Below are positions 44,930 through 54,853 of a DNA stretch of 64,000 bases, piece by piece. This DNA comes from JAGXFP01 sp039714535. Its GTDB lineage: Bacteria; Desulfobacterota; Desulfobulbia; Desulfobulbales; JAGXFP01. The stretch covers positions 19,298 through 83,297 of the forward strand of contig JBDLJC010000010.1 of assembly GCA_039714535.1 (NCBI GenBank). Direction: 5' to 3'. Position 1 is the stretch's first letter. Each line of letters starts with the position of its first letter. Made by a program: the position numbers and the translations under genes. The notes beneath the pieces were generated by a model that saw only the letters and a program-made list of their open reading frames with translations, had not been told where the DNA came from and did not search any database.

Positions 44930-45385
44930 ATGAAAATATGGGTAGATGCAGATTCATGCCCGGTGGTGATCAAAGAGATTTTATTCAAGGCGGCAAAGCG
45001 TACCGGGGTGGTATTGACATTGGTCGCCAATCATCCCATGCGCATACCATCGTCACCCTCCATTAAATTTCTGCGGGTAGGATCTGGTCTTGATGTCGCT
45101 GACCAGGAGATAGCTAAACTACTTGCCGTTGGCGATCTTGTCATCACCGGCGATATCCCTTTGGCGGCGGAGGTGATTGACAAGGGAGGGCATGCGCTGA
45201 ACCCCCGCGGCGAACTTTATTCAACTGAAAACATCAGAGCCCGGCTGAATATGAGAGATTTCATGGATTCTCTGCGGGCAGACGGAGTAGATACCGGCGG
45301 GCCACCACCGCCGAGCCAGAGGGACCGGCAATCTTTTGCCAATAATCTGGACAGATTACTAACCAAATATGTAAGAACGGCATAA
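44930..45385 (+). CDS. UPF0178 / DUF188 (YaiI/YqxD) protein
   Basis: 151 residues from the ATG at 44930, the family start (MKIWVDADSCPVVIKEI). Conserved motifs VDADSCP, GDIPLA and NPRGELY are present. The fold is a PIN-like nuclease-type domain; function is not established. An upstream in-frame ATG at 44894 exists but is outside the family alignment. Confidence 0.88.
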   Translation: MKIWVDADSCPVVIKEILFKAAKRTGVVLTLVANHPMRIPSSPSIKFLRVGSGLDVADQEIAKLLAVGDLVITGDIPLAAEVIDKGGHALNPRGELYSTENIRARLNMRDFMDSLRADGVDTGGPPPPSQRDRQSFANNLDRLLTKYVRTA

Positions 45386-45543
45386 AGCGGCACCAACGGA
45401 TCGCGGCGCATGATAGCACAGCCAATTTTGAGGAACAGGAAACGATGGGTACCGACAGTGCATTACACGCACGCAGCGAAGCCAAATGCGAATCATGTGA
45501 TTCCATCAAAAAATTGGCAGGATAAAAGTACTATCCAGTTCAT

Positions 45544-46689
45544 ATGGTAACGCTGATGAGTGCGTACTTGTCTGTGAAACTGCACATTAAAAAACTAATC
45601 GAAGGTGCTGCTATAAACCAACCCTTCACCAGAGACCAGCTCAGACCCTACCTGCCGGCTTTTTTCTTCTGCGGCGGCTTCATCTTCGATGTCTTGACCC
45701 TGGGCCGGATCGACAATATCATGAATATGGTCAGCCACGGCCTGTTCCTGCTTCTGACCATGGTTACTCTGACCATCCAGATTCTTGAGATAAAACCGAA
45801 GGACGGTGCAAAAAGGATCGTAAGCCTTTTCTTTGACCACCAGAATGATATCGTTCATTTCATGCTGGGCGCCCTGCTGAATGCTTTTATTATCTTCTAT
45901 TTCAAGAGCGGTTCACTAATTAACACCTCCCTGCTTATCTTAGCCCTCTCCATCCTGCTGCTGATAAACGAGATCGAATTCTTCAAGCGGAAAGGGCCGA
46001 CCCTGAAAGTAGTCATGTTCACCATCAGTCTCTCAAGTTTTTTCATCTACCTGCTGCCGGTCCTAATCGGCAAAACCGGTGGCGGTATCTTTCTGGCCAG
46101 CCAGATCTGCACGGCAATGGTCATCCTGGCCCTGTGGCAGATTCTGCTAAGATTGGATCTGTCATTTGCCAAGATCAAAGCAAACCTGCTGGTGCCTGCA
46201 GCATCGGTTATCCTGATCTTCACCATCATGTACGCTGCCCGAATCATCCCCCCGGTGCCGTTGAGCCTTAAACATATCGGCATCTACCATAATATCGAAA
46301 AAACTCCCGAAGGTTTCGTCCTGTCACAACTGGCACCCCCCTGGCAGGTATGGTCCCGGGGTGATCAGGATTTCGAGGCCAGAGAAGATGATCGCATCTA
46401 TCTTTTCAGCCGGATCTTTGCCCCTGGTGGATTTAGAGACAAGCTCTATTTCCATTTCCAGATCAAAGATCGAACCGGTCAATGGCAAACCACCGACAAA
46501 ATAGCGCTGATCATCGTCGGTGGTCGAGACGAGGGCTTCCGGGGCTATGCCTATAAAAAGAACTACCGGGATGGTAACTGGCGGGCTCTGGTGGAAACTG
46601 CTGAAGGCCTTGAGATAGGCCGCATCAACTTTAAGGTCTCAAGCTCCTCTGACAGATCGCCAAGAACTTTTTACAAGGAAGTTCAGTGA
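45544..46689 (+). CDS. Membrane protein with C-terminal DUF2914 domain
   Basis: 381 residues. About seven membrane helices from 30 to 245. The last about 110 residues (VWSRGDQDFEAREDDRIYLFSRI, FHFQIKDRTGQW, DKIALIIVGGRDEGFRGYAYKKN) match DUF2914, a periplasmic-type beta domain. Role unknown. It stands alone, convergent with the DEAD-box gene. Confidence 0.8.
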   Translation: MVTLMSAYLSVKLHIKKLIEGAAINQPFTRDQLRPYLPAFFFCGGFIFDVLTLGRIDNIMNMVSHGLFLLLTMVTLTIQILEIKPKDGAKRIVSLFFDHQNDIVHFMLGALLNAFIIFYFKSGSLINTSLLILALSILLLINEIEFFKRKGPTLKVVMFTISLSSFFIYLLPVLIGKTGGGIFLASQICTAMVILALWQILLRLDLSFAKIKANLLVPAASVILIFTIMYAARIIPPVPLSLKHIGIYHNIEKTPEGFVLSQLAPPWQVWSRGDQDFEAREDDRIYLFSRIFAPGGFRDKLYFHFQIKDRTGQWQTTDKIALIIVGGRDEGFRGYAYKKNYRDGNWRALVETAEGLEIGRINFKVSSSSDRSPRTFYKEVQ

Positions 46690-46787
46690 CGGATCAGAAG
46701 ACAGGATCATTGCGCTGATCGCAGATCTGTGTTTAGAGACGAACAAGAGGGGCCAGAAACAAGTTCTTTATAAAATTTACCGGCACC

Positions 46788-48569
46788 TTATTCAGACTTG
46801 AATTTGCGCCCTTTAGGCTGACGGGGTCGACCAGGCTTTGAGCGACTCTTGGCCTGCTTGGCTCGGTCAGGCTTGGACCGATTCGTGGTATGCTTGGCCC
46901 GATCTGTTTTGGACCAACTCGTGGCTTGCTTAGCCCGGTCAACCTCAATGGCAACTGTTTTGCCATTGATTTTGGCCTGCTGAAAGGCGGCAAGTATTTT
47001 GGCGGTGAATCTGCTATCCGCTTCAAGCATCGCCCGGTTCCGCATAATTTCAATCTTGCCGACGTCAATGCGCCCAGCTGCGGGAATACCATTAATCTTA
47101 CGAATCAGAGCCTGAGGATCAACCCCCTGACGCCGGCCGATATTGAGAATAAAACGGGTGAACTTCTGCCTGCCCTTTGCATCACGACTAGACTCGCCAC
47201 GCCTTCGTTCTATTTTTTTGCCCTGCCGTTTTTCCGGCCCAGTACTCACATTGAGATCAGGGGCATTTTTGTAATATTCCAGAAACCGATTAAACTCCAT
47301 TGAAACAAATCTCTTAATCAGCTCTTCGCGATCCATTGAGCCAAGCTTTTCGGCAATTTCCGCATACAGCGGATCAATCTGCTCGTAGTCCACCTCAACC
47401 TTCATAACAACATCAATCAGGCTAACCAGTTGTTTTTTACAGATCTCAACTCCGGAGGGAATCCGGCACTGGCTGAACTTCCGGTTGATCTTTTTCTCGA
47501 TTTCTCTGATCTTGAATCGTTCCTTCAGATGCACGATAGAAACCGATATACCAGTACGTCCAGCCCGACCGGTACGCCCACTCCTATGGGTATAACTGGA
47601 AATATCATCCGGCAGGTTGTAATTGATAACATGGGTCAGATCATTGACATCCAGACCCCGAGCCGCGACATCGGTTGCCACAAGTATCTGCAGATTTTTG
47701 CTGCGAAATTTCTTCATAACTTGATCGCGCTGGGCCTGGGATAAATCACCATGCAAAGAATCGGCATTATACCCATCCTGGATCAATTTATTGGCAACAT
47801 CATGGGTCTCCTTACGGGTCCGGCAAAAAACAATCGAGTAATTACTGGGACAATTATCAACGATTCGCTTCAGAGCAAGATAGCGATCCCTGGCATGAAC
47901 CATGTAATACTCATGGCGCACATTTTCGGCCCCGGCATTGCGTTGCCCGACTGTGATCTCAACGGGAGCAGACATATACCTGCTGGCTATGGATTTCACC
48001 TCTTTCGACATGGTTGCCGAAAACAACATGGTGTTTTTTTCTTTGGGTGTTTTGTTGAGAATGGCATTTATTTCATCCTGAAAACCCATTTTCAACATCT
48101 CATCCGCTTCGTCAAACACTACATAACTCACCGCAGATATATCAGCCGTACCGCGCTTAATTAAGTCATTTAAACGACCCGGAGTTGCTACAATGATCTG
48201 GACGCCTCTGCGCAGGGCGTTAATCTGCGGCACAATGCTTGCTCCGCCATAAACCGCCAGTATTTTCAAACCCCCAACATAACGGGCAAAATCGGTCAAA
48301 TCTTTAGAGACTTGCACACAGAGTTCCCGGGTAGGACAAAGAATAAGCCCTTGAGTTTGCCTGTTTTTGGGGTTTGTCTTCTGAATCAGGGGCACACCAA
48401 ACGCTGCTGTTTTGCCGGTGCCGGTCTGGGCCAGACTGACCAGATCAACTTGTCGCTCCAGCATCATCGGAATTGCCTGGGCCTGAACCGGGGTTGGTTC
48501 TTTAAACCCTAAGGTTGCCAGTCCTTTGAGGATATCTTCGTTAATGCCAAGGTCTGCAAATGTAGTCAT
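46788..48569 (-). CDS. deaD: DEAD-box RNA helicase (DeaD/CsdA-like)
   Basis: 593 residues. Q motif near 22-30, Walker A AQTGTGKT, VFDEADEML (DEAD), SAT, and HRSGRTGRAGRTG. The C-terminal part holds a DbpA-type RNA-binding domain (about 460-535; DAKGRQKFTRFILNIGRRQG). It ends in a basic tail of short imperfect repeats (DRAKQATSWSKT, DRAKHTTNRSKP, DRAKQAKSRSKP). It unwinds RNA in ribosome assembly and mRNA decay, and is often cold-induced; the 5' region is long. Confidence 0.93.
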   Translation of the reverse strand: MTTFADLGINEDILKGLATLGFKEPTPVQAQAIPMMLERQVDLVSLAQTGTGKTAAFGVPLIQKTNPKNRQTQGLILCPTRELCVQVSKDLTDFARYVGGLKILAVYGGASIVPQINALRRGVQIIVATPGRLNDLIKRGTADISAVSYVVFDEADEMLKMGFQDEINAILNKTPKEKNTMLFSATMSKEVKSIASRYMSAPVEITVGQRNAGAENVRHEYYMVHARDRYLALKRIVDNCPSNYSIVFCRTRKETHDVANKLIQDGYNADSLHGDLSQAQRDQVMKKFRSKNLQILVATDVAARGLDVNDLTHVINYNLPDDISSYTHRSGRTGRAGRTGISVSIVHLKERFKIREIEKKINRKFSQCRIPSGVEICKKQLVSLIDVVMKVEVDYEQIDPLYAEIAEKLGSMDREELIKRFVSMEFNRFLEYYKNAPDLNVSTGPEKRQGKKIERRRGESSRDAKGRQKFTRFILNIGRRQGVDPQALIRKINGIPAAGRIDVGKIEIMRNRAMLEADSRFTAKILAAFQQAKINGKTVAIEVDRAKQATSWSKTDRAKHTTNRSKPDRAKQAKSRSKPGRPRQPKGRKFKSE

Positions 48570-48905
48570 GGTATTTATTCTTTTAAGTTAAGAAATGGAT
48601 CGGGAATTGACCGTTGATATTGCTGTTAAACGATGGGGCACTGGGTGGCTGAAAAAAAAAGCCCAATCCCATAATGGAGGACTGAGCGGCAAGATTTGAA
48701 CAACGCATACTACCTCACATCACCACAATAAAGCAAGAAAATTTATCTTGCTAACCGGTAGCGCGACGATCCTGAACTTAATACAATTTCAAAACAATCA
48801 AGTTTAGCCACCCACTAAGGCTGCCCAGAAACAAAAAAAGGCCGCCGGGGATCTAAGTTTAATCCCCAACGGCCTTTTTTTAGATCGTAAACTTACAGCC
48901 TACGC
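48570..48905. other. Intergenic region between deaD and the aminotransferase
   Basis: 336 bp. Right end holds the aminotransferase terminator. The rest would be the deaD promoter and 5' untranslated leader on the minus strand. No cold-shock box or small ORF could be assigned. Confidence 0.5.
48833..48881. terminator. Bidirectional terminator of the aminotransferase gene
   Basis: GGCCG (48840-48844) pairs with CGGCC (48870-48874) and GGGGAT (48847-48852) with ATCCCC (48862-48867), with a small CC/AA internal loop. Seven A flank the left and seven T the right. On the minus strand it lies just past the stop at 48906. Confidence 0.88.
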
Positions 48906-50111
48906 CTACTCTAAACGAGCCAACGCCTCCGTAAAACGTTTCATGCCATCCTTGATCACTGCCATGGAGGTAGCGAAAGAGAATCTGATGAAGCGGTCGG
49001 CGCCGAAGGCGATGCCCGGTACAGCGGCAATCTTGTATTCATCAAGCAGATAATCGGCCAGATCGAGGGAGCCCTCGATCTTCTTACCGTTAAAGGAGCG
49101 GCCATAGTAGGCAGAGATGTTGGGGAACACATAAAAGGCGCCGCTCGGCTTAACACAGGTCACACCTTCAATAGCGGCCAGGGCGTTCAGGATATAATCC
49201 AGCCGAGGCTCAAAGGCCTCTTTCATAACGGTGGGGAAATCCTGAGGGCCGGTAACTGCCGCCAAGGCAGCCTTCTGGGCAACGGATGAGGGATTGGAGG
49301 TGGACTGGCTCTGGATCTTGTTCATGGCCGAAATAATATGCTGGGGACCGGCCGTGTAGCCAATCCGCCAACCGGTCATAGCAAATGATTTGGAAACGCC
49401 GTTCAAGACCAGAGTCTGGTCGATAAGGGCGGGATCAACATCAAGAATATGGGGCAGCTTGCCGTCGCTATAGGTGATGGTGTCGTAGATGTCATCGGTG
49501 ATGACCGTCCAGTTACGCTCAAGGGCCAATTTGCCGATAGCCTCAAGGGCCTCCCGGGAGAAAACCGAGCCGGTGGGATTTGAGGGGCTGTTAATAATGA
49601 TCCCTCGGGTCTTGTCAGTGACGTACTTGACCAGGACCTCGATCTCCAGATCAAAATCCTTTTTCTCGGTCAGGGGCACAATCACCGGGGTAGCTCCGGC
49701 CAGTTGGATGATGTCCGGATAGGACACCCAGTATGGGGCCAAAACCAACACCTCATCTCCCGGACCGAACAGGGCCTGGGCCATATTATAGAGGCCATGC
49801 TTGCCGCCGCAGGAAACCTGAATCTGCTCGGGGGTGTACTGCCAGCCATGGTCATCAGCAAAGCGCTTGGCTATGGCCCCACGCAGTTCAGGAATACCGG
49901 GGACCGCAGTGTAGCGGGTAAAACCGTCATCAATAGCGGCCTTACCGGCAGCCCTGACGTGATCGGGGGTATCGAAATCGGGCTCCCCAACACTGAAATT
50001 GAGGATATCGGCCCCGGCCGCCTTGAGAGCCTTGGCCTTGGCATTAACCGCCAAAGTCGGTGAAGGTTTGATCTGCTTGACCCTTGCCGCCAGATTAATC
50101 TTTGATTCCAT
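48906..50111 (-). CDS. PLP-dependent aspartate aminotransferase (class Ib)
   Basis: 401 residues from the ATG at 50109-50111 (MESKINLAARVKQIKPSPT); a longer frame adds 11 residues without family support. NFSVGEPDFDTPDHV near residue 40, SPSNPTGSVFSREALE, the PLP-lysine segment NGVSKSFAMTGWRIGY, and the late FIRFSFATS are all conserved. It interconverts aspartate and glutamate and may accept prephenate, as in related class Ib enzymes. A good terminator follows. Confidence 0.92.
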   Translation of the reverse strand: MESKINLAARVKQIKPSPTLAVNAKAKALKAAGADILNFSVGEPDFDTPDHVRAAGKAAIDDGFTRYTAVPGIPELRGAIAKRFADDHGWQYTPEQIQVSCGGKHGLYNMAQALFGPGDEVLVLAPYWVSYPDIIQLAGATPVIVPLTEKKDFDLEIEVLVKYVTDKTRGIIINSPSNPTGSVFSREALEAIGKLALERNWTVITDDIYDTITYSDGKLPHILDVDPALIDQTLVLNGVSKSFAMTGWRIGYTAGPQHIISAMNKIQSQSTSNPSSVAQKAALAAVTGPQDFPTVMKEAFEPRLDYILNALAAIEGVTCVKPSGAFYVFPNISAYYGRSFNGKKIEGSLDLADYLLDEYKIAAVPGIAFGADRFIRFSFATSMAVIKDGMKRFTEALARLE

Positions 50112-50242
50112 GATTTTCCCATCTGCGCCCCTATATCGGGGCAAAATTATTGATCAATACAACCGGCCATCCGGTTGCAATATATTTATGATTGATATAC
50201 CCCAACCGGCCCGGCTCAACAAGCAAATCCGCACAGTTTATT

Positions 50243-51007
50243 TCAATAATATACTTCTTTAAGAAAAAGTCCCCGGGCTGGGGCCGTTGGACCGGCCACA
50301 GTCCGATCTTTACCGGCCAGAACCGCGCGAAACTCTGCGACGCTCATCCGGCCCGACCCGACCTCCAGAAGAGTGCCGACAATATTACGCACCATGTGCC
50401 GCAGGAAACCGTCTCCGGATATCTCAAAGCAGATCGGTAGCGGCAGCCCCTCGCCCACTGTCAGCTCCGCTTTAAAGATGGTCCTAACCGCACCCCGCCC
50501 CCAAAGATAATTTGGATCACGGGAGCCGGTTGCTTCAAAACAGGCAAAATCACGGCGCCCAAGCAAGGCAGCAAGACACTCGCGCATCGGTTCGATCTGG
50601 AGATCATGTTTAAGATGATGATTGTAAAGCCGCCGGGTCGGCAGACAGATACCACCAACCAGTAGTTGATAGAGATAGGCCTTACCGCAAGAATTAATCC
50701 GGGCGTGAAAACCCAACTCCTTCTCCTCAACCGCCAAAATCCTGATGGCCTCGGGTAGCATACTGTTCAAACCGCGCAGGAATCCAGCACAGGGAATGTT
50801 TGCGCCAGTCTCAAAATTGGCCGTCATCCCCAAGGCGTGAACCCCGGCATCAGTCCGCCCTACTCCGTGCAAAACCACCGACCCATTGGTCATAACCGCC
50901 AGTTTATCCTCAATTACGCCTTGAATGGTCGGCTGTTCTTTCTGCCGCTGCCAACCCGCGTAACCGGTGCCATCAAAGGCCAGCCGCAACATAATATTGC
51001 GCATCAT
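50243..51007 (-). CDS. truA: tRNA pseudouridine synthase A
   Basis: 254 residues. Catalytic aspartate in VGRTDAGVHALG (near residue 54). Start motif LRLAFDGTGYAGWQRQ and FLRHMVRNIVGTLLEVG are conserved. It modifies positions 38-40 of tRNAs. Its start lies 3 bp after the argC stop. Confidence 0.94.
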   Translation of the reverse strand: MMRNIMLRLAFDGTGYAGWQRQKEQPTIQGVIEDKLAVMTNGSVVLHGVGRTDAGVHALGMTANFETGANIPCAGFLRGLNSMLPEAIRILAVEEKELGFHARINSCGKAYLYQLLVGGICLPTRRLYNHHLKHDLQIEPMRECLAALLGRRDFACFEATGSRDPNYLWGRGAVRTIFKAELTVGEGLPLPICFEISGDGFLRHMVRNIVGTLLEVGSGRMSVAEFRAVLAGKDRTVAGPTAPARGLFLKEVYY

Positions 51008-51010
51008 CTC

Positions 51011-52048
51011 TTACGGAAAGAGCGGGACCCCGCCCAGCCCCAAGCCCTCTGGAATTCCGCACATCAGGTTCATGTTCTGAACCGCCTGCCCGGCGGCGCC
51101 TTTGACCAGATTATCGATAACCGCCACAATCACAATGCGGCCAGTCCGGGGATCAATTTTAAAACCGACATCACAGAAATTACTGCCCCGCACATACTGG
51201 GTGGCCGGATAGGTACCGGCGGGACAGAGGCGGACAAAATATTCATCACGGTAGAAGTCTTCATAGGCAGCGCTCACCTGTTCGGGATCAACCCCGTCCT
51301 TTAAACCAGCGTAAACCGTGCTCAAGATCCCCCGGGAAATAGGTAACAGGTGCGGGGTAAAGGAGATGGTCAGCGGTTTACCGGCCAAGAGGCCGAGCTC
51401 CTGCTCAATCTCCGGCGTATGCCGATGTTCCCCGACCTTATAGGCCCGAAAGCCGTCATTAACTTCGCAGAACAAACTACCAACCAGCGCAGCCCGCCCG
51501 GCCCCGGAAGTACCGGATTTGGAGTCGGCAATGATGGTAGTGGCATCAATCAGCCCTGCCTTGAGCAGAGGGGCCGTGCCCAGGATGATACTGGTTGGAT
51601 AACAGCCGGGATTGGCAACCAATGAGGTTCCCTTGATCTTTTCCCGATTAAGCTCCGGCAGACCGTAAACCGCCTGATCAAGATACTCTGCCGCCGAATG
51701 GGCCTGATACCATTTTTCATAAACCTTGGCATCGCTGATCCGAAAATCGGCCGACAGATCGACAACCTTACAACCAACACTCAACAACTTCGGTACTATA
51801 TCCATCGCAGTCTGGTGGGGAACGGCAGTGAAAAACAAATCAGCCCGATCGGCCAGCCCATCCAGAGGGACATTTTCCAAGGTTATCTCAACTATGCCCC
51901 GTAGATTAGGAAACACCTCGGAGATTTTCTTGCCGGCAAATTGCCGGGAAGTGGCAACGGTCAACTCGACCCCAGGGTGTTTACTGATAATCCGGGCCAG
52001 TTCCTCGCCGGTATAACCAGAAGCCCCAACAATTCCTACACGTAACAT
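51011..52048 (-). CDS. argC: N-acetyl-gamma-glutamyl-phosphate reductase
   Basis: 345 residues. Rossmann motif VGASGYTGEELARI (8-21), catalytic cysteine in NPGCYPTS (near 148), and the late HRHTPEIEQEL. NADPH-dependent step of arginine synthesis. Directly upstream of truA on the same strand. Confidence 0.95.
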   Translation of the reverse strand: MLRVGIVGASGYTGEELARIISKHPGVELTVATSRQFAGKKISEVFPNLRGIVEITLENVPLDGLADRADLFFTAVPHQTAMDIVPKLLSVGCKVVDLSADFRISDAKVYEKWYQAHSAAEYLDQAVYGLPELNREKIKGTSLVANPGCYPTSIILGTAPLLKAGLIDATTIIADSKSGTSGAGRAALVGSLFCEVNDGFRAYKVGEHRHTPEIEQELGLLAGKPLTISFTPHLLPISRGILSTVYAGLKDGVDPEQVSAAYEDFYRDEYFVRLCPAGTYPATQYVRGSNFCDVGFKIDPRTGRIVIVAVIDNLVKGAAGQAVQNMNLMCGIPEGLGLGGVPLFP

Positions 52049-52120
52049 ATCAAACCCTCATTAAATGGCGAGCCGGGAAAGAAAATTGCTTATCCAGACT
52101 ATCAGCCCTTAACTTAATAA

Positions 52121-52168
52121 AAACAAAAAAAATGGGGAAGCACGATTTAAGATCGCCTTCCCCATTTT
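52121..52168 (-). terminator. Terminator of the rplM-rpsI operon
   Basis: AAAATGGGGAAG (52129-52140) and CTTCCCCATTTT (52157-52168) form a 12-bp stem. The A-run on its left gives a U-tract on the minus strand. It lies 27 bp past the rpsI stop. Confidence 0.9.
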
Positions 52169-52194
52169 GAATGGAACAATAATGACACTGCGGA

Positions 52195-52590
52195 TTAACG
52201 CTTGGAGAACTGGAACCTCGCACGGGCACCCTTCTGACCGTACTTCTTCCTCTCCTTCATCCTGGGGTCGCGAGTCAGCATGCCAGCCTTCTTCAGAGAC
52301 AGGCGATTCTCAGGGTCAACTCCCAAAAGAGCTCGGGAAATACCGTGCCGTAGTGCCTCAGCCTGGGCATGTTTGCCGCCGCCCTTGACGGTGCACATAA
52401 CGTCGAATTTACCGGTCGTATCGGTGAGCACCAGAGGTTTTTCAATCATCCTGGTAAAATCATCACCGCCACCGAAATATTCATCAACGGTAAATTCGCG
52501 ATTGACTTCAATCTTACCCTTACCGGCCTTTAACCAGACTCTGGCGATAGCCGTTTTTCTTTTTCCCGTAGCGTAGTAACTTTCAGACAT
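52195..52590 (-). CDS. rpsI: 30S ribosomal protein S9
   Basis: 131 residues from the ATG at 52588-52590, with AGAAGG just upstream. YYATGKRKTAIARVWL is the S9 start; DPRMKERKKYGQKGARARFQFSKR is the conserved C-terminus that reaches the P-site tRNA. Second gene after rplM. Confidence 0.97.
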   Translation of the reverse strand: MSESYYATGKRKTAIARVWLKAGKGKIEVNREFTVDEYFGGGDDFTRMIEKPLVLTDTTGKFDVMCTVKGGGKHAQAEALRHGISRALLGVDPENRLSLKKAGMLTRDPRMKERKKYGQKGARARFQFSKR

Positions 52591-52727
52591 CCTTCTCTCC
52601 AAACCAGAATGGTTTTAAATTATAATTGTCGGTCTCGTCAAAAAGCCGCGAGACGGACGGACAGTGCGATCTAATTTATTAATTTAACGTCGACCAAGTC
52701 ACTCAATTTCGACTTTTTACGAAGCCA

Positions 52728-53156
52728 TTATAATTCGAGCTTCTCAGGCTGTTGGGCCTCATGGGGATGCTCAGTGCCAACATACACTTTAAGTTTCTTA
52801 AGTTGGGCTCGGCCCAAGCTATTTTTGGGAAGCATGCCCTTAACCGCCTTGAAGATAATATCGGTAGGTTTCTTCTCCAACATCTCCTTGGCCGTTGTCT
52901 CGGTAAGACCACCCATGTAGCCGGAATGACGATAATACTTTTTATCGTCCCATTTCTTACCGGTAAACGCGACTTTCTCGGCATTAACAACAACGATAAA
53001 ATCACCATTATCGATGAAAGTTGAGTAAGTGGGTTTGTGCTTACCACGCAAACGGCTGGCGATCTCGGTGGCCAGGCGTCCTACAACTTTATCACTGGCG
53101 TCTATAATATACCACTTCTTCTCGATTTCTTTAACCGGGGCCAGGTACGTTTTCAT
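52728..53156 (-). CDS. rplM: 50S ribosomal protein L13
   Basis: 142 residues. KWYIIDASDKVVGRLATEIA and YRHSGYMGGLTE are L13 signatures, as is GMLPKNSLGRAQLKKLKVY. First gene of the rplM-rpsI operon, preceded by tRNA-Gly on the same strand. Confidence 0.97.
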   Translation of the reverse strand: MKTYLAPVKEIEKKWYIIDASDKVVGRLATEIASRLRGKHKPTYSTFIDNGDFIVVVNAEKVAFTGKKWDDKKYYRHSGYMGGLTETTAKEMLEKKPTDIIFKAVKGMLPKNSLGRAQLKKLKVYVGTEHPHEAQQPEKLEL

Positions 53157-53259
53157 TATCTTTGAACCTCAAAACAGTTTGCTAACAAGTGCCACAAAAG
53201 AAAAGTGGCCTTTGAAAATGAAAAAAGGTCCGAACCCTGTTCGAACCTTGAAAATTCAA

Positions 53260-53334
<75 letters not shown>

Positions 53335-53622
53335 AATCAGCCGTGTGGCTGTAAACAGGCTGCGAATATACTCGAATGCCTTCGACTATGTCAACATAAA
53401 AAAACTAATTTTTCGAGCATTCCCCCAACAGGCAAAACCTTTCGTGTTTTATTTAAAACAAAGAGGTTCATTCTGATAAATTCTTTACGATAAAAACCTT
53501 AAATGTTATTACCTAATAAAACCTATAACTAACGGTAAGCAACATTTTTTTCAAGAAAGACCGCGTCCCCATGCGCTTGCCGGATGATAACAAATCAAAA
53601 CCTCGATTTACAGGAGAGAAAA

Positions 53623-54222
53623 ATGAGTTCAGGCGCTCCCAGAGAAAGCAAAATCAAGCGCTCTACCAGAGAAACCTCCATTAAGTTGTCTCTTAATGTC
53701 GATGGCCAGGGCAAGGCTGATATTAAGACCGGGGTCCCATTTATGGACCACATGCTCACGTTGTTCACGGTCCATGGTTTTTTTGACCTGACCATTGAGG
53801 CCAAGGGTGATATCGAAATTGACGACCACCATACCGTTGAAGATCTGGGTATCTGCCTGGGTCAGGCATTCAAAGAGGCCCTAGGTGAATTCGACTCAAT
53901 CAAACGTTATGGCAATAGCGCCGTACCCATGGACGAGACTCTGGTCCGGACCACTTGCGACTTTTCAAACCGCCCCTATCTGTACTATGGCGCCAAGATC
54001 AGGGACCAAAAGGTCGGAAGATTCGATACCGCCCTGGCCCAGGAATTCCTGAGAGCCCTAAGCCTCCACGCTGGCCTAACCCTGCACGTGGAAGTGGTTC
54101 ACGGTGAGAATACCCATCATGTCCTGGAGGCCATCTTCAAATCCCTGGCTCGCACCCTTGACATGGCCTCCTCGGTGGAAACCAGAGTTGATGGACCGCT
54201 GTCGTCCAAGGGGTCATTATAA
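53623..54222 (+). CDS. hisB: Imidazoleglycerol-phosphate dehydratase
   Basis: 199 residues from the ATG at 53623, preceded by CAGGAGAG. Both metal-binding halves of the internal repeat are present: TGVPFMDHML with DDHHTVEDLGI, and LHVEVVHGENTHHVLEAIFK. Monofunctional enzyme without the phosphatase domain of enteric HisB. The first gene of a hisB-unknown-ttcA run. Confidence 0.96.
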   Translation: MSSGAPRESKIKRSTRETSIKLSLNVDGQGKADIKTGVPFMDHMLTLFTVHGFFDLTIEAKGDIEIDDHHTVEDLGICLGQAFKEALGEFDSIKRYGNSAVPMDETLVRTTCDFSNRPYLYYGAKIRDQKVGRFDTALAQEFLRALSLHAGLTLHVEVVHGENTHHVLEAIFKSLARTLDMASSVETRVDGPLSSKGSL

Positions 54223-54250
54223 TGATAAGGATTTTTCATAAGGAGACGCC

Positions 54251-54832
54251 ATGTTAGCAAGAATAGCTCTGATCTCCCTGCTGATTGGCCTTAGCTTGAT
54301 GCCGGCAACTATTGTCTTGGCAGGTGAATCAGGAAAGATTATTGTCATGCCGGTTGAGGCCACCGACAAATCACTACACAAGGGCGCTACCGTCATTACA
54401 GGAATTATCTCCGACTATTTTGCGGATAATCGTGCGATCCGGACACTCTCCAGTGACCAGCAAGAAGCCTTGGCCGGAGAAGATACCGGCAACCGGCTGC
54501 AACTCATCAGAACCATCACCGCCAAACTGGCAAGTGACCAGGCCCTGATTTTCTCGTTAAACCGCTACCGGGAACGCGTTGGCGACCAGTATTCAGTTGA
54601 GGATCCTGCTTCTCTGGCCTTCGAGTTCAAACTGGTAGACGCCAAAGACGGCAGAGTAACCTGTAGCGGCCGCTTTGACGAAACCCAGAAAGCCCTCACT
54701 GAAAACATCTTTGCCCTTCCCCAGGCCATCAAGCGGGGTTTCAAATGGCTGACAGTTGAAGAGATGGCCAGCGAAGCCGTCCGCGACAGGCTTGACACCT
54801 GCCCGGCCCTGGCCGACAAATCCAGCCAATAA
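54251..54832 (+). CDS. Exported protein of unknown function (conserved family)
   Basis: 193 residues. Signal peptide 1-24 (cut near VLA-GES). KIIVMPVEATDKSL begins a domain reminiscent of TolB-N/CsgG-like envelope proteins. SVEDPASLAFEFKLVDAKDG, SGRFDETQKALTENIF and KRGFKWLTVEEMA resemble a family recalled from other deltaproteobacteria. A pair of Cys (in RVTCSG and LDTCPA) could form a disulfide. Function unknown; between hisB and ttcA, spaced 28 and 21 bp. Confidence 0.65.
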   Translation: MLARIALISLLIGLSLMPATIVLAGESGKIIVMPVEATDKSLHKGATVITGIISDYFADNRAIRTLSSDQQEALAGEDTGNRLQLIRTITAKLASDQALIFSLNRYRERVGDQYSVEDPASLAFEFKLVDAKDGRVTCSGRFDETQKALTENIFALPQAIKRGFKWLTVEEMASEAVRDRLDTCPALADKSSQ

Positions 54833-54853
54833 GCCAAAAGTACGCCCCCCATA

